A stretch of 32,518 bases of DNA from the NCBI GenBank assembly GCA_938003965.1, contig CALKXI010000093.1, forward strand, positions 1 to 32,518, written 5' to 3'. The position numbers were made by a program, and so were the translations under genes. The DNA comes from an uncultured Chlorobiales bacterium. Its GTDB lineage: Bacteria; Bacteroidota; Chlorobiia; Chlorobiales; Thermochlorobacteraceae. Below are positions 6,379 to 14,530 of this stretch, one piece after another (position 1 is the first letter of the stretch; every line of letters begins with the position of its first letter). The notes below the pieces were generated by a model. The model was not told where the DNA came from, did not search any database, and saw nothing but the letters and a program-made list of their open reading frames with translations.

Positions 6379-8658
6379 TTATCCAATGAGTTTGAGCAAG
6401 TAGCCGACAACTTCCGCAAGCAGGTCGCCGCTTTGCGTTGCGGCTTGGCTGACCGGCGGTGGTGCTGGTTGGTTGGTCATGTAGAAGCCGTTGGCGATAT
6501 AGAGCCAAACGAGCATGAAGGTTCCGCTGAAATAAAGCACTGTGCCTGCGAACTTCGAGTCAGAGAGGTTCAGCACAGGGAAGCGGAACTTGACATCGCG
6601 TCCGAGTAAGGTTTTGCCGAGCCAACGAATCGTGCGTGTTTGAATATCCGCACCTTCCAAGCGCGAGCCTCTATCCTTAAACCACACGGCGAAACTGATG
6701 AACCAGACCAAGTGTCCAATCAAGAGCACAACGGTCAAGTGCGAACTTGCCCAGATGGCTTGTGTTTCCGTCCACATATAGTAGAACACGCCGCCTGTGT
6801 AGTGATATTTCAAGCCTGCAATGGCGTCCCATGCGTTGCAATCTGCGACTGCCATACCGTAGTTCATCGAGGCGAGCCAGCCACCGTCAATATACCATTC
6901 AATGACGGAGAGCGGTTTAACCGACCAGAGAATCGCGAACCACAGTTGGTCTTGAATCGAGACGCCGCAAGTGCCACCATAAACAGGACCAAGGCACGGG
7001 AACGAGAACGAGTTCTTCTTCAAGCCTAAATCTTCCCACAGTGGCGAAGTATGTGAGAAGAAAGCAATGCGCGATGTTGCCACTGACGCAAAGAGCCAGC
7101 CCGCTGTAATCGCGTGTAAGGCGCACCAGTCGTTGATTGACGGGTCTTCAAACATAAAGTGCCACATTGGAAGCGGGCGTAGCCAGTAGAAGCTCATCGT
7201 AATGTTCGCGCCCATCATGTTCAGTTCGCACAGCGAGTTCCAGCAGATAACGGCATAGACGGAAATCATCGTCGTAAAGCACAGCACCATGATAGTGCCG
7301 ACGAACTTCACTTGGAATTCCTTGTTACGACCGAGCGCAATCCACTTGGACTTGATTTGATTATAGAGTCCGCTCATTTGAATTTTGAGCAGGTATTGTC
7401 CACCGTGGAAGACGCCTGCAAAGACATAGAGGAATCCGCAAATGATATGGTTAAACGCCAGCAGGTTAATCACGGTTTGCGCCATACCGAAGGTTGCGCC
7501 GTTTTTGGGCAAAATCGCGTAGGGCGGATATTCAGGATACTCGATCTTCGTCAAATCTATGTTGCCGTTGGCGTCAAAGCCGACGCGGTTGAACGGCTCG
7601 CCGTAGATGTAGAAGACGAGGTCGTTGAGTTGTTGATAGAAGAATTGATTTTGCTTGAAGGCGATGAAGGCAAAAATGCCAAGTGCAATGTTCACATAAC
7701 CCATTGAGGTCAGGTGAACTGAGAAGATTGCCTTCAAGTCGTCGTTTAAGTGTTCTGCGGCACGTGGCGGATTTGCCCACCAGTAAAAGCCTAAGGCAAA
7801 GAACACTGCCGCCCAGATGAACGACATAAAGGCTTCGCTGTTAATCTTTTGGAAGTCAGGCTCAGGTGTAATGCCCAGCGCAAACCACATGACGAATCCC
7901 CAAGCAAGGAAGAGGAAGGCTTGGTAGATGGTGTGTGCGCCGAGAGCTTCTGCGTAGTTCTTCGCTGAGCGTCCGCCAATACCGCCAGGAATGATGCTTC
8001 CAAGAATGCGGAAGTCGCGGAAGTTTCCCGGAACAGCAGCATCACGGTTCCAGAAGAAAAGGAAAGCAAGTGGGTTTGAAAGGTCGCTTGTCCAGTGCTT
8101 CCAGCCGCCGTAGATGAGGAACGCACCTGCGGCGAAGTGAATGCCCGCCCACCACAAGAGTTTGCGCGCCGCTTCCATCAGGTCGGCTGTTTCAGGACTG
8201 TAAGTATCAATACCAAGCGACACCATTCGGGGCTTAATGGTGAGATAGAACCAGTTATCGTAGAACCCCACTGCGCCGTTTGGAAAGACTTGAATACCCG
8301 AGATGTAGTAAATCCCCATCACGATACCCAGACAGCCCAAGAGCGCAAGGTGTCCACCGAAAACTTGTTCGTCGGTCAGTTTATCTGCGTCAAACACTTG
8401 AAACCACTTTGTGGTGCGGGTTTCGGTGCGTTTGAGCAGGAAGCGTTTCATGTCGGCGACATCTGCTTCCATCACCACGGGTTTAGAGGGAGCAGACGCT
8501 GTCTTTGCACCTTCTCTAGCAGGCGCAGGTGCCTTAGCTGCAGCTTGCGCCGCGGCCGGCTTCTTAGATGCGGCTTGCAACTTCGCGGCTTGTAGAGGTC
8601 GCTTTGGCGCACCGCCGCCTTCTCCACCCGAAGGCGTGGGTTTTTCTTGATCTGCCAT
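6379..8658 (-). CDS. pscA: Type I (P840) photosynthetic reaction centre core protein PscA
   Basis: 759 residues; Chlorobium-type PscA is about 730. It forms the homodimeric core of the green sulfur bacterial reaction centre in the cytoplasmic membrane, binding bacteriochlorophyll and the 4Fe-4S cluster F-X between two subunits. Seen: the F-X loop FPCLGPVYGGTC (residues 553-564, cluster ligands C555 and C564), about eleven hydrophobic helices, and conserved stretches such as GGHLALLG, FYLTIKPRMVSLGIDTYS, AFSVHL-type, IYGEPFNRV and ADIQTRTIRWLGK. The first 60 residues are Ala/Pro/Lys-rich and cytoplasmic, somewhat longer than I recall for Chlorobaculum. A strong Shine-Dalgarno fixes ATG 8658. 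pscB, which follows pscA in Chlorobium, is not here. Confidence 0.98.
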   Translation of the reverse strand: MADQEKPTPSGGEGGGAPKRPLQAAKLQAASKKPAAAQAAAKAPAPAREGAKTASAPSKPVVMEADVADMKRFLLKRTETRTTKWFQVFDADKLTDEQVFGGHLALLGCLGIVMGIYYISGIQVFPNGAVGFYDNWFYLTIKPRMVSLGIDTYSPETADLMEAARKLLWWAGIHFAAGAFLIYGGWKHWTSDLSNPLAFLFFWNRDAAVPGNFRDFRILGSIIPGGIGGRSAKNYAEALGAHTIYQAFLFLAWGFVMWFALGITPEPDFQKINSEAFMSFIWAAVFFALGFYWWANPPRAAEHLNDDLKAIFSVHLTSMGYVNIALGIFAFIAFKQNQFFYQQLNDLVFYIYGEPFNRVGFDANGNIDLTKIEYPEYPPYAILPKNGATFGMAQTVINLLAFNHIICGFLYVFAGVFHGGQYLLKIQMSGLYNQIKSKWIALGRNKEFQVKFVGTIMVLCFTTMISVYAVICWNSLCELNMMGANITMSFYWLRPLPMWHFMFEDPSINDWCALHAITAGWLFASVATSRIAFFSHTSPLWEDLGLKKNSFSFPCLGPVYGGTCGVSIQDQLWFAILWSVKPLSVIEWYIDGGWLASMNYGMAVADCNAWDAIAGLKYHYTGGVFYYMWTETQAIWASSHLTVVLLIGHLVWFISFAVWFKDRGSRLEGADIQTRTIRWLGKTLLGRDVKFRFPVLNLSDSKFAGTVLYFSGTFMLVWLYIANGFYMTNQPAPPPVSQAATQSGDLLAEVVGYLLKLIG

Positions 8659-8664
8659 TGTATT

Positions 8665-8670
8665 CTCCTT
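8665..8670 (-). promoter_or_regulatory. Strong Shine-Dalgarno of pscA
   Basis: AAGGAG stands 6 bases before the pscA ATG. Most genes in this window have no such motif; the others with a clear one are the B12 regulator (9960-9965), the PucC-like gene (24940-24945) and the OmpA-like gene (23128-23132). Confidence 0.85.
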
Positions 8671-8707
8671 AATCCAATGTTTATCGTTTGAGACTACACG
8701 GTGATAG

Positions 8708-8739
8708 CGTGTCGTTATGGAAGTTCATTTCCCGACACG
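8708..8739. promoter_or_regulatory. Inverted repeat in the pscA leader/promoter region
   Basis: CGTGTCG (8708-8714) and CGACACG (8733-8739) are perfect complements, and inside them GGAA (8719-8722) pairs with TTCC (8729-8732), leaving a 6-base loop and a 4-base bulge. It lies 50-81 bases upstream of the pscA ATG, within the 256-bp gap between pscA and the B12 regulator. It could be an operator or an RNA hairpin in the leader. I see no convincing -10/-35 pair that settles this. Confidence 0.45.
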
Positions 8740-8914
8740 AACTACGGACTTTCAAACCCGCCTCACACGGCGAGATTGAAGACGCTGTCACAAACTTCTA
8801 CAGCGGTAGCGACACATCTTCACTACAAGCCCACGTTATGCCTTTATGGACAGACTGACAAAGAACAGGATTGATTTTTAACACTCAGTTATGGTCGATA
8901 TGCACGAATTGTTG

Positions 8915-9952
8915 TCAATTCATCGACTTTTGATTCACTTGCGTTAATGATGGGGCGATTTCATAATTCTCCCTGATATACCGCTCTAAATCGCTACAAC
9001 TGCGTGCACGAAAATCGGCTTGCAGCGGGTGCGACTTCGTTTCGCCAATGAACTGCCCTCCAATAATAAACTTGACATAATGCTTGGCAAGAAACTTGCG
9101 GAACTGCTCGTAACGCCGATACACAGGCGCATGAAGACGCGCATTCGTAATCGACATACACAACATTTCAGGCTTATGCTCTTCCACCGCCAATTCTAAA
9201 TCCTTGAACGGAACTGCCGCGCCGACATAACGCACTTGAAATCCTAACGACTCACACACTAACGAGACACCCAAGAGCGGCACTTCATGAAATTCAGACT
9301 CCGGGCAGGTTGCCACAATCACCAAAGGATTTTTAGGCTGAACTTCTCCTGTTGCATTCCCTTGTGCCTTACCTTGTGTGTTTGTGTAGAGCAAGTTCAG
9401 GGCAGAGAGGTTTTGCTCTTTGGTTTCTTGCAAACTGGCCTCGAATCTGACTTTCGTACGAAGAATGGCTGTTACAATGATGTTCGTAATGATGTGCTCA
9501 TCACTAATGGAGAGTTTCTTTTCGCACCACAGGTTGCCAATGCGATGCATCGCCGGCGCAATCATATTATCAAATATCACGGCAAACGAGGGGATTCGCT
9601 CGATGGCTTTGCTGAGCAACGCTTCAACTTCATTTTTTTTGAAGGCAAGCAAGTATTCCGTCAGTTTCTCCGCAAGCGCGCTCACATCGCCACGCACCAG
9701 CAAAATTTCCGTGTTCAAATCAATCGCTTCGGCATTGCGCTTCTGCGCTTGCAGCCGCTCCATCTGCTCAGGCGAAACCCGAATATGATTTTTCTCGATG
9801 AAATCTAACACATCGTCGAGCTTGAACTTTCTATGTCCTCCAATGGTTTTATGGTATTTGATGAGCCCCATGTTTGCCCATCGTTTGACTGTGGTTTCTC
9901 CGACTGCGCAAAGTTCGGAGAGCTCTCGTGTTGAAAAAAATTGACTTACCAT
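8915..9952 (-). CDS. MerR-type regulator with B12-binding domain (CarH/LitR-like)
   Basis: 345 residues in the family's three-part order. First a MerR winged helix (FFSTRELSELCAVGETTVKRW, then GLIKYHKTIGGHRKF, residues 5-43), then a helical cap domain with the signature W-x9-EH (W142, E152, H153), then a Rossmann-like cobalamin domain with ExH (E220, H222; EFHEVPLLGVSL), MSITN and IIGGQF. Known: in CarH the W-x9-EH and ExH motifs place adenosylcobalamin, and light breaks the DNA-bound tetramer; related proteins sense B12, light or redox state. H222 fits the lower axial ligand. A 20-residue Gly/Gln/Asn-rich insertion (about 190-209) separates cap and B12 domain. AAGGAG 7 bases before ATG 9952. 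It precedes pscA on the same strand and may control it. Confidence 0.92.
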   Translation of the reverse strand: MVSQFFSTRELSELCAVGETTVKRWANMGLIKYHKTIGGHRKFKLDDVLDFIEKNHIRVSPEQMERLQAQKRNAEAIDLNTEILLVRGDVSALAEKLTEYLLAFKKNEVEALLSKAIERIPSFAVIFDNMIAPAMHRIGNLWCEKKLSISDEHIITNIIVTAILRTKVRFEASLQETKEQNLSALNLLYTNTQGKAQGNATGEVQPKNPLVIVATCPESEFHEVPLLGVSLVCESLGFQVRYVGAAVPFKDLELAVEEHKPEMLCMSITNARLHAPVYRRYEQFRKFLAKHYVKFIIGGQFIGETKSHPLQADFRARSCSDLERYIRENYEIAPSLTQVNQKSMN

Positions 9953-9971
9953 AACCGCACTCCTTTAATGG

Positions 9972-9999
9972 TTTACTTCAAAAAACGATTTTACTTCAA
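9972..9999. promoter_or_regulatory. Two direct repeats upstream of the B12 regulator
   Basis: TTTACTTCAA occurs at 9972-9981 and again at 9990-9999, 18 bp apart start to start and 19-47 bases ahead of the regulator's ATG. Their spacing near two helical turns and position suggest an autoregulatory operator or promoter elements. CarH operators are known to use direct repeats, but these do not match a consensus I can recall. Confidence 0.4.
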
Positions 10000-10226
10000 G
10001 AACGAATTACTAACTTGCCAACAGTGGCTTTAGACCGTTGTGGCTTTAACCATTGTGTTAGCTGTAACTTACAAAAAGCACAGCGCACTGCAAAAGCGCA
10101 AATCACACTATCCTCGACACTCTGGTGCAAAGAGCACAGTTGAAATGGGCGATTTATTCTCGAAATCGGTCAAAACGACTATCAACGCTCATTACACTAT
10201 TCGCTTCATCAAGTTTCAAACCGGCT

Positions 10227-11000
10227 ATGCTCAAAGTCCGACGCAGTCCGCTTTACACCGCTTGGTTTGGTTGGTATTCGCGGCGTGCCTTCAAACAGCA
10301 TTTTGACAAATTGCGCGTCAAAGGCGCGCGAGACCTTTCGGAAATGAATCTTCAGACGCCTATCATTTTTTATCTCAATCATGCATATTGGTGGGACGGC
10401 TTTTGGTCGCAACTCTTGACCGAGACTTACTTCAACCAAAATCTTTACATCATCATTGAGTATAAGCAACTCGTGCGCTATCAATTCTTCACACGGCTCG
10501 GAGCGTTCTCAATTGTGCGCGAAAACCCGCGCGAAGCCATTAAGACGATTCAATACGCGACCGAAAAACTCACCGAGCGTTCCGATAAGCAAAATGCGCT
10601 TTGGATTTTTCCACAAGGCATTATTGAACACATCGACAAACGCCCGATAAAGTTCTTTTCAGGTGCGGCGAAAATCGCCGAACAAGTTTTAGAACGCACG
10701 CCGTCGGTGTATCTTTGCTCCGTAGTTACGCGCATTGATTACATTGCCGAACAAAAGCCAGAACTTTTCATTTCATTTCACCCGCCACGCATGCTGACCA
10801 AAGAGACATTTCCAAATCCAAAACTTCTGACCAAAGAGATGGAAGCCGAAACTGAATCACATTTAGATGTTTTGAAGTCGCACATTATGAACCGTGATTT
10901 TGACGCCTTCGAAATCCTTCTTGAAGGCAAGCCATCTGTTAATCGATGGTTCGATTCGCTTAAATCGACTTTTGGAATTTCAACTGACCAGCATTCATGA
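10227..11000 (+). CDS. PlsC-like (lysophospholipid-type) acyltransferase
   Basis: 257 residues from ATG 10227. Seen: the acyltransferase motif H-x4-D as NHAYWWDG (N51, H52, D57) and the later FPQG (128-131). Upstream, SPLYTAWFGWYSRRAFKQHF is the usual membrane-facing N-terminal helix. Known: these enzymes move fatty acyl groups from acyl-ACP or acyl-CoA to a hydroxyl, often in glycerolipid synthesis; in green sulfur bacteria the chlorobactene lauroyltransferase CruD is a different acyltransferase of interest, and I cannot exclude that role. A longer GTG start at 10125 adds 34 residues that look non-coding. The stop overlaps the next gene's ATG (ATGA). No Shine-Dalgarno. Confidence 0.85.
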   Translation: MLKVRRSPLYTAWFGWYSRRAFKQHFDKLRVKGARDLSEMNLQTPIIFYLNHAYWWDGFWSQLLTETYFNQNLYIIIEYKQLVRYQFFTRLGAFSIVRENPREAIKTIQYATEKLTERSDKQNALWIFPQGIIEHIDKRPIKFFSGAAKIAEQVLERTPSVYLCSVVTRIDYIAEQKPELFISFHPPRMLTKETFPNPKLLTKEMEAETESHLDVLKSHIMNRDFDAFEILLEGKPSVNRWFDSLKSTFGISTDQHS

Positions 11001-11851
11001 AAGTCAAACTTCGCGTCGCGCAAACCAGTGGCGTTCTTGCCAACTTTGACGAAAATCTCCAACAACATCTTTCACAAGTTGAAGCAGCGATTCAAGACGG
11101 CATTGGGTTCATTGTCTTTCCAGAACTCTCACTTTCGGGCTACAATGTTCAAGATGCAGCACAAGACCTCGCCTTGCCGATTACGGATAAACGCTTTGAG
11201 CCGCTTCGGGCGCTTTCCAAGCATATCTCAATTCTTTGCGGTGGCATTGAACTTTCCGATGACTTCGGTGTCTATAATGCAGCATTCTTTTTTGAAGACG
11301 GAGCCTCGCATGTGGTGCACCGCAAAGTTTTCCTGCCAACTTACGGTATGTTCGAGGAACTGCGTTACTTTTCAGCAGGGCAACGCATTGCCCCATTTCA
11401 CTCACGCCGGCTCGGCACGCTTGGGGTTGCTATTTGCGAAGACAATTGGCACGTAACGCTTCCGTATCTGCTCGCCATGCAAGGCACAAAAGTGCTCTTC
11501 TCGCTCGTTGCAAGTCCGCTTCGCCTTGATACTGAAACTGGTGAATTGAGCATCGCAAAAACATGGGAAATGATGACGCGCACCTACGCCAATCTGTTCA
11601 GCATTTATGTGGTGATGGCGAATCGCATTGGAAATGAAGACGGGCTTTCATATTGGGGCGGCTCGGAAATCATTTCGCCGAGCGGGCATCTAATAGCCAA
11701 AGCAAAAACATTCGAACCAGATGCGATTGACGCCGTCATCGACCTTCAAGAAGTTAAACGCGCACGCTTACGCTCCTCGCATTTTCTTGACGAAGATTTA
11801 CGGCTCTTGGCTTCTGAACTCACTCGCATCTTGAACGCGCAGCACAAATGA
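10997..11851 (+). CDS. Carbon-nitrogen hydrolase (nitrilase superfamily)
   Basis: 284 residues. The Glu-Lys-Cys catalytic triad is visible: E43 (FPELSLSGY), K110 (HRKVFLPTYG) and C147 (AICEDNWH). Known: the superfamily cleaves amides or nitriles (amidases, NAD synthetase glutaminase domains, N-carbamoyl hydrolases) or, in reverse, transfers acyl groups. The CEDNWH form resembles the glutaminase domain of NAD synthetase and related stand-alone amidases, but no synthetase domain follows, so I give no substrate. Both ends overlap neighbours by four bases (ATGA), making a tightly coupled trio with an acyltransferase and a glycosyltransferase. Confidence 0.88.
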   Translation: MKVKLRVAQTSGVLANFDENLQQHLSQVEAAIQDGIGFIVFPELSLSGYNVQDAAQDLALPITDKRFEPLRALSKHISILCGGIELSDDFGVYNAAFFFEDGASHVVHRKVFLPTYGMFEELRYFSAGQRIAPFHSRRLGTLGVAICEDNWHVTLPYLLAMQGTKVLFSLVASPLRLDTETGELSIAKTWEMMTRTYANLFSIYVVMANRIGNEDGLSYWGGSEIISPSGHLIAKAKTFEPDAIDAVIDLQEVKRARLRSSHFLDEDLRLLASELTRILNAQHK

Positions 11852-12627
11852 TTCTCGGAAAAAAACTCGTCGTCGTGCTTCCTGCTTACAACGCCGAAAA
11901 AACATTGGCGCAAACTTACGCAGAAATTCCCTTTGACATCGTCGACGAGGTTGTGCTCGTCGATGATGCCAGCTGCGACGAAACCGTTTTGCTTGCAAAA
12001 AAGCTTGGCATTCGGCACGTCATTCGGCACGAGCGCAACAAAGGCTACGGCGGCAATCAAAAAACCTGTTACGACAAAGCGCTCTCGCTCGGCGCCGATA
12101 TTGTTGTGATGCTTCACCCTGATTATCAATACACGCCCAAACTTTTGACCGCAATGGCAAGCATCATCGCCAACGGCGTTTATCCGTGCGTGCTTGGCTC
12201 ACGCATTTTGGGCGGCGGCGCACGCAAAGGCGGCATGCCGCTTTACAAATACATCGCCAATCGCTTTTTAACCTTCGTGCAAAACCTTTTGATGCGACAA
12301 AAACTTTCTGAGTATCACACAGGCTACCGTGCTTTTTCGCGTCAAGTGTTGGAAGCCGTCGATTATCACGCTAATTCTGATGATTTCATTTTTGATAACG
12401 AAATGCTCGCACAGATTTTTTATGCGGGCTTTGATATTGCTGAAATCACTTGTCCAACTAAGTATTTCAAGGAAGCTTCCTCTATCAATTTCATCCGCAG
12501 TTCGATTTACGGGCTTGGCGTCTTGCGCGTCTCAATTCAATATGCGTTGCAAAAATTAGGGCTTTGGTCGTTCAAGATTTTTCGTAAGAAGTTGCGTTCA
12601 TCAGACGCGCGTCTCAATTTACCTTGA
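11848..12627 (+). CDS. Family 2 glycosyltransferase (dolichol-phosphate-mannose-synthase-like)
   Basis: 259 residues with a GT-A fold: VVVLPAYNAEKTL (8-20), EVVLVDDASCDET (34-46), the donor/metal site MLHPDYQY (88-95), GSRILGGG and the acceptor-side EYHTGYRAFSR. Known: this subfamily transfers a sugar from a nucleotide donor to a lipid phosphate or similar acceptor at the inner face of the membrane. No C-terminal GtrA-type membrane domain is present. The C-terminal 50 residues (SSINFIRSSIYGLGVLRVS) look like a membrane-binding amphipathic helix. It is last in the ATGA-overlapped trio and converges on pccB, separated by a terminator hairpin. Confidence 0.9.
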   Translation: MILGKKLVVVLPAYNAEKTLAQTYAEIPFDIVDEVVLVDDASCDETVLLAKKLGIRHVIRHERNKGYGGNQKTCYDKALSLGADIVVMLHPDYQYTPKLLTAMASIIANGVYPCVLGSRILGGGARKGGMPLYKYIANRFLTFVQNLLMRQKLSEYHTGYRAFSRQVLEAVDYHANSDDFIFDNEMLAQIFYAGFDIAEITCPTKYFKEASSINFIRSSIYGLGVLRVSIQYALQKLGLWSFKIFRKKLRSSDARLNLP

Positions 12628-12670
12628 AAGGATTCACCTTGAGAGGTTCATTTTGAACAGGCGATGTATG

Positions 12671-12698
12671 AAAAAGGCGAGTGGGTTTGCTCGCCTTT
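12671..12698 (-). terminator. Intrinsic terminator of pccB
   Basis: AAAGGCGAG (12673-12681) and CTCGCCTTT (12690-12698) form a perfect 9-bp stem with an 8-base loop, followed on the minus strand by a run of T. It lies 14 bp after the pccB stop. It may also slow plus-strand transcripts from the glycosyltransferase, but on that strand no long T-run follows. Confidence 0.85.
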
Positions 12699-12711
12699 CC
12701 GAAGTTGATAA

Positions 12712-14259
12712 TTAGAGCGGAATGTTGCCGTGTTTTTTGCGCGGGTTGATGTCCACTTTGTATCGAATCGTTCTGAAGGCGCGAATGAGCCGTTCGCGTG
12801 TTTCGTGTGGGAAAATGACTTCGTCGATGTAGCCTTTTTCGGCGGCAAGGTAAGGATTGGCGAAAAGTTTTTCGAACTCTTCGGTTTTCTTTTTGAGTTC
12901 CGCTTCTTTATCGGCGGCGGCATCGATGTCTTTCTTGAAGATGATTTCCGCTGCGCCTTGCGCGCCCATAACGGCGATTTCGGCAGTTGGCCAGGCGAAG
13001 TTGAAGTCGCCACGAATGTGCTTTGAGTTCATCACATCGTAGGCGCCACCGTAGGCTTTGCGGGTGATAACGGTGATTTTGGGGACGGTCGCTTCGGCGA
13101 AGGCATACAGCAATTTGGCGCCGTGAATGATAATGCCGTTCCACTCTTGGTCGGTGCCAGGCAAGAAGCCAGGCACATCAACGAGTGTGAGAAGCGGAAT
13201 GTTGAAGCAATCGCAAAATCGGACAAAGCGAGCGGCTTTGCGTGCCGATTTAATATCCAGCACGCCTGCCAGTCTGCTCGGCTCGTTCGCTACCACGCCA
13301 ATGCTCATACCGCCAAGCCGTGCAAATCCGACCACAATGCTTTCCGCAAAATCTTTATGGACTTCTAAAAATTCGCCGCCGTCGACGATGTTGGCAATCA
13401 CTTCACGCATAGAGTAAGGTTTGTTCGGCGAGTCGGGAATAATGTTATCGAGGGTCTGTCCTGCATCTTGAAGTGGCGGCACTTCGGGAATATCGGCAGG
13501 ACGGTCTTCACAGTTCTGGGGCATGTAGGAGAGTAATTTTTTTATCGTCTCGAACACTTCTAACTCATTTTCGCAAGCAAAGTGCGCCACACCTGATTTA
13601 CTCGCGTGTGTTTCCGCACCGCCGAGTTCTTCAAACGTTACTTCTTCGTGCGTTACGGTTTTGACGACGTTCGGTCCTGTAACAAACATGTAGCTTGTAT
13701 TTTTCGCCATCAAGATGAAATCGGTAATGGCGGGCGAATAAACTGCGCCACCTGCACATGGACCGAGAATGGCTGAAATTTGTGGCACAACCCCTGAAGC
13801 AAGCGTATTGCGCAGGAAAATATCCGCATAGCCACCAAGTGAATCAACCCCTTCTTGAATACGCGCACCGCCTGAATCGTTAAGCCCAATGATGGGACAG
13901 CCGTTCTTCATGGCTAAATCCATGATTTTGCAAATTTTTTCGGCATTCGCGCCTGAAAGCGAGCCACCGAACACTGTAAAATCTTGTGAGAACACATATA
14001 CTGTTCTGCCGTTAATCGTGCCGAATCCTGTAATCACACCGTCGCCCAAAAAGCGTTGTTCTCCAAGTCCAAAGTTGGTGCTTTGATGTTTAACGAATAT
14101 CCCAATCTCTTGGAATGAGCCTTTATCGAGAAGCAGATCAATGCGTTCTCGTGCAGAGAGTTTGCCCTTTTTATGTTGTGCGGCAATACGTGCCTCGCCG
14201 CCGAGTTTTAGTGCTTCATCGCGAAGATTTTGAAGGTATGCGAACTTGGTGTTAAGCAT
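12712..14259 (-). CDS. pccB: Acyl-CoA (propionyl-CoA type) carboxylase carboxyltransferase subunit
   Basis: 515 residues, the normal size for PccB/MmdA. Seen: the N-terminal [16 protein letters not shown], the oxyanion-hole glycines in [13 protein letters not shown] and [22 protein letters not shown] and [15 protein letters not shown], then [16 protein letters not shown] and [16 protein letters not shown]. Known: it moves a carboxyl group from biotin to propionyl-CoA (or acetyl-CoA, or runs in the decarboxylase direction) in a complex with a biotin carboxylase or a membrane decarboxylase. No biotin partner is in the window, so the substrate is not settled. In a phototroph it could belong to methylmalonyl-CoA metabolism. 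ATG 14259, no Shine-Dalgarno. It shares a divergent control region with the mS38-like gene. Confidence 0.95.
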   Translation of the reverse strand: MLNTKFAYLQNLRDEALKLGGEARIAAQHKKGKLSARERIDLLLDKGSFQEIGIFVKHQSTNFGLGEQRFLGDGVITGFGTINGRTVYVFSQDFTVFGGSLSGANAEKICKIMDLAMKNGCPIIGLNDSGGARIQEGVDSLGGYADIFLRNTLASGVVPQISAILGPCAGGAVYSPAITDFILMAKNTSYMFVTGPNVVKTVTHEEVTFEELGGAETHASKSGVAHFACENELEVFETIKKLLSYMPQNCEDRPADIPEVPPLQDAGQTLDNIIPDSPNKPYSMREVIANIVDGGEFLEVHKDFAESIVVGFARLGGMSIGVVANEPSRLAGVLDIKSARKAARFVRFCDCFNIPLLTLVDVPGFLPGTDQEWNGIIIHGAKLLYAFAEATVPKITVITRKAYGGAYDVMNSKHIRGDFNFAWPTAEIAVMGAQGAAEIIFKKDIDAAADKEAELKKKTEEFEKLFANPYLAAEKGYIDEVIFPHETRERLIRAFRTIRYKVDINPRKKHGNIPL

Positions 14260-14357
14260 TGCTGACTGCGATATGTTTGTTTGAAATAAAGTGTAAATCT
14301 ACAAAAAAACGTGCGGTTTTGGTGAGGTGAAAGCAAGATGATTTTTTCGCAAAATCG

Positions 14358-14388
14358 TTGACATCGCCAAAATTTTTATCTATCTTTG
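14358..14388 (+). promoter_or_regulatory. Strong promoter for the small basic ribosomal-type protein and perhaps the tRNAs
   Basis: TTGACA (14358-14363), then 17 bases, then TATCTTTG (14381-14388). It fits both the general sigma-70 pattern and the Bacteroidetes-type TAnnTTTG -7 box. The next ATG is 34 bases downstream. Confidence 0.7.
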
Positions 14389-14422
14389 TTGACCTTTTTG
14401 GAACAACACTTTTTGAAACGAT

Positions 14423-14530
14423 ATGCCGTCAGGAAAAAAGCGTAAGCGCCATAAAATGGCGACGCACAAGCGCAAGAAACGCCGCCGTAAGAATCGTCAC
14501 AAAAAGCGTTTGCGTTATCGCAACAACTAA
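14423..14530 (+). CDS. Small basic AURKAIP1/COX24 (mS38-like) protein
   Basis: 35 residues, too short for usual gene callers: MPSGKKRKRHKMATHKRKK, then RRRKNRHKKRLRYRNN. More than half are Lys, Arg or His. Known: proteins of this type in the Bacteroidetes/Chlorobi carry the AURKAIP1/COX24 domain, related to mitochondrial ribosomal protein mS38, which sits near the decoding centre. The sequence therefore suggests a ribosome component, not a toxin or an artefact. It has a very good promoter, two short hairpins with T-runs just behind it, and lies next to two tRNA genes. No Shine-Dalgarno. Confidence 0.85.
   Translation: MPSGKKRKRHKMATHKRKKRRRKNRHKKRLRYRNN

Noticed and set aside
8888-8918. TTGACA at 8918-8913 (minus) with CATAAC as the pscA promoter
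   Set aside because: Spacing is 19 bp, the -10 is poor, and it overlaps the regulator's stop codon; too weak to list as a promoter.
10125-10226. GTG start giving 34 extra N-terminal residues to the acyltransferase
   Set aside because: The extra residues do not look like family sequence, and ATG 10227 matches the usual beginning (SPLYTAWFGWYSRR).
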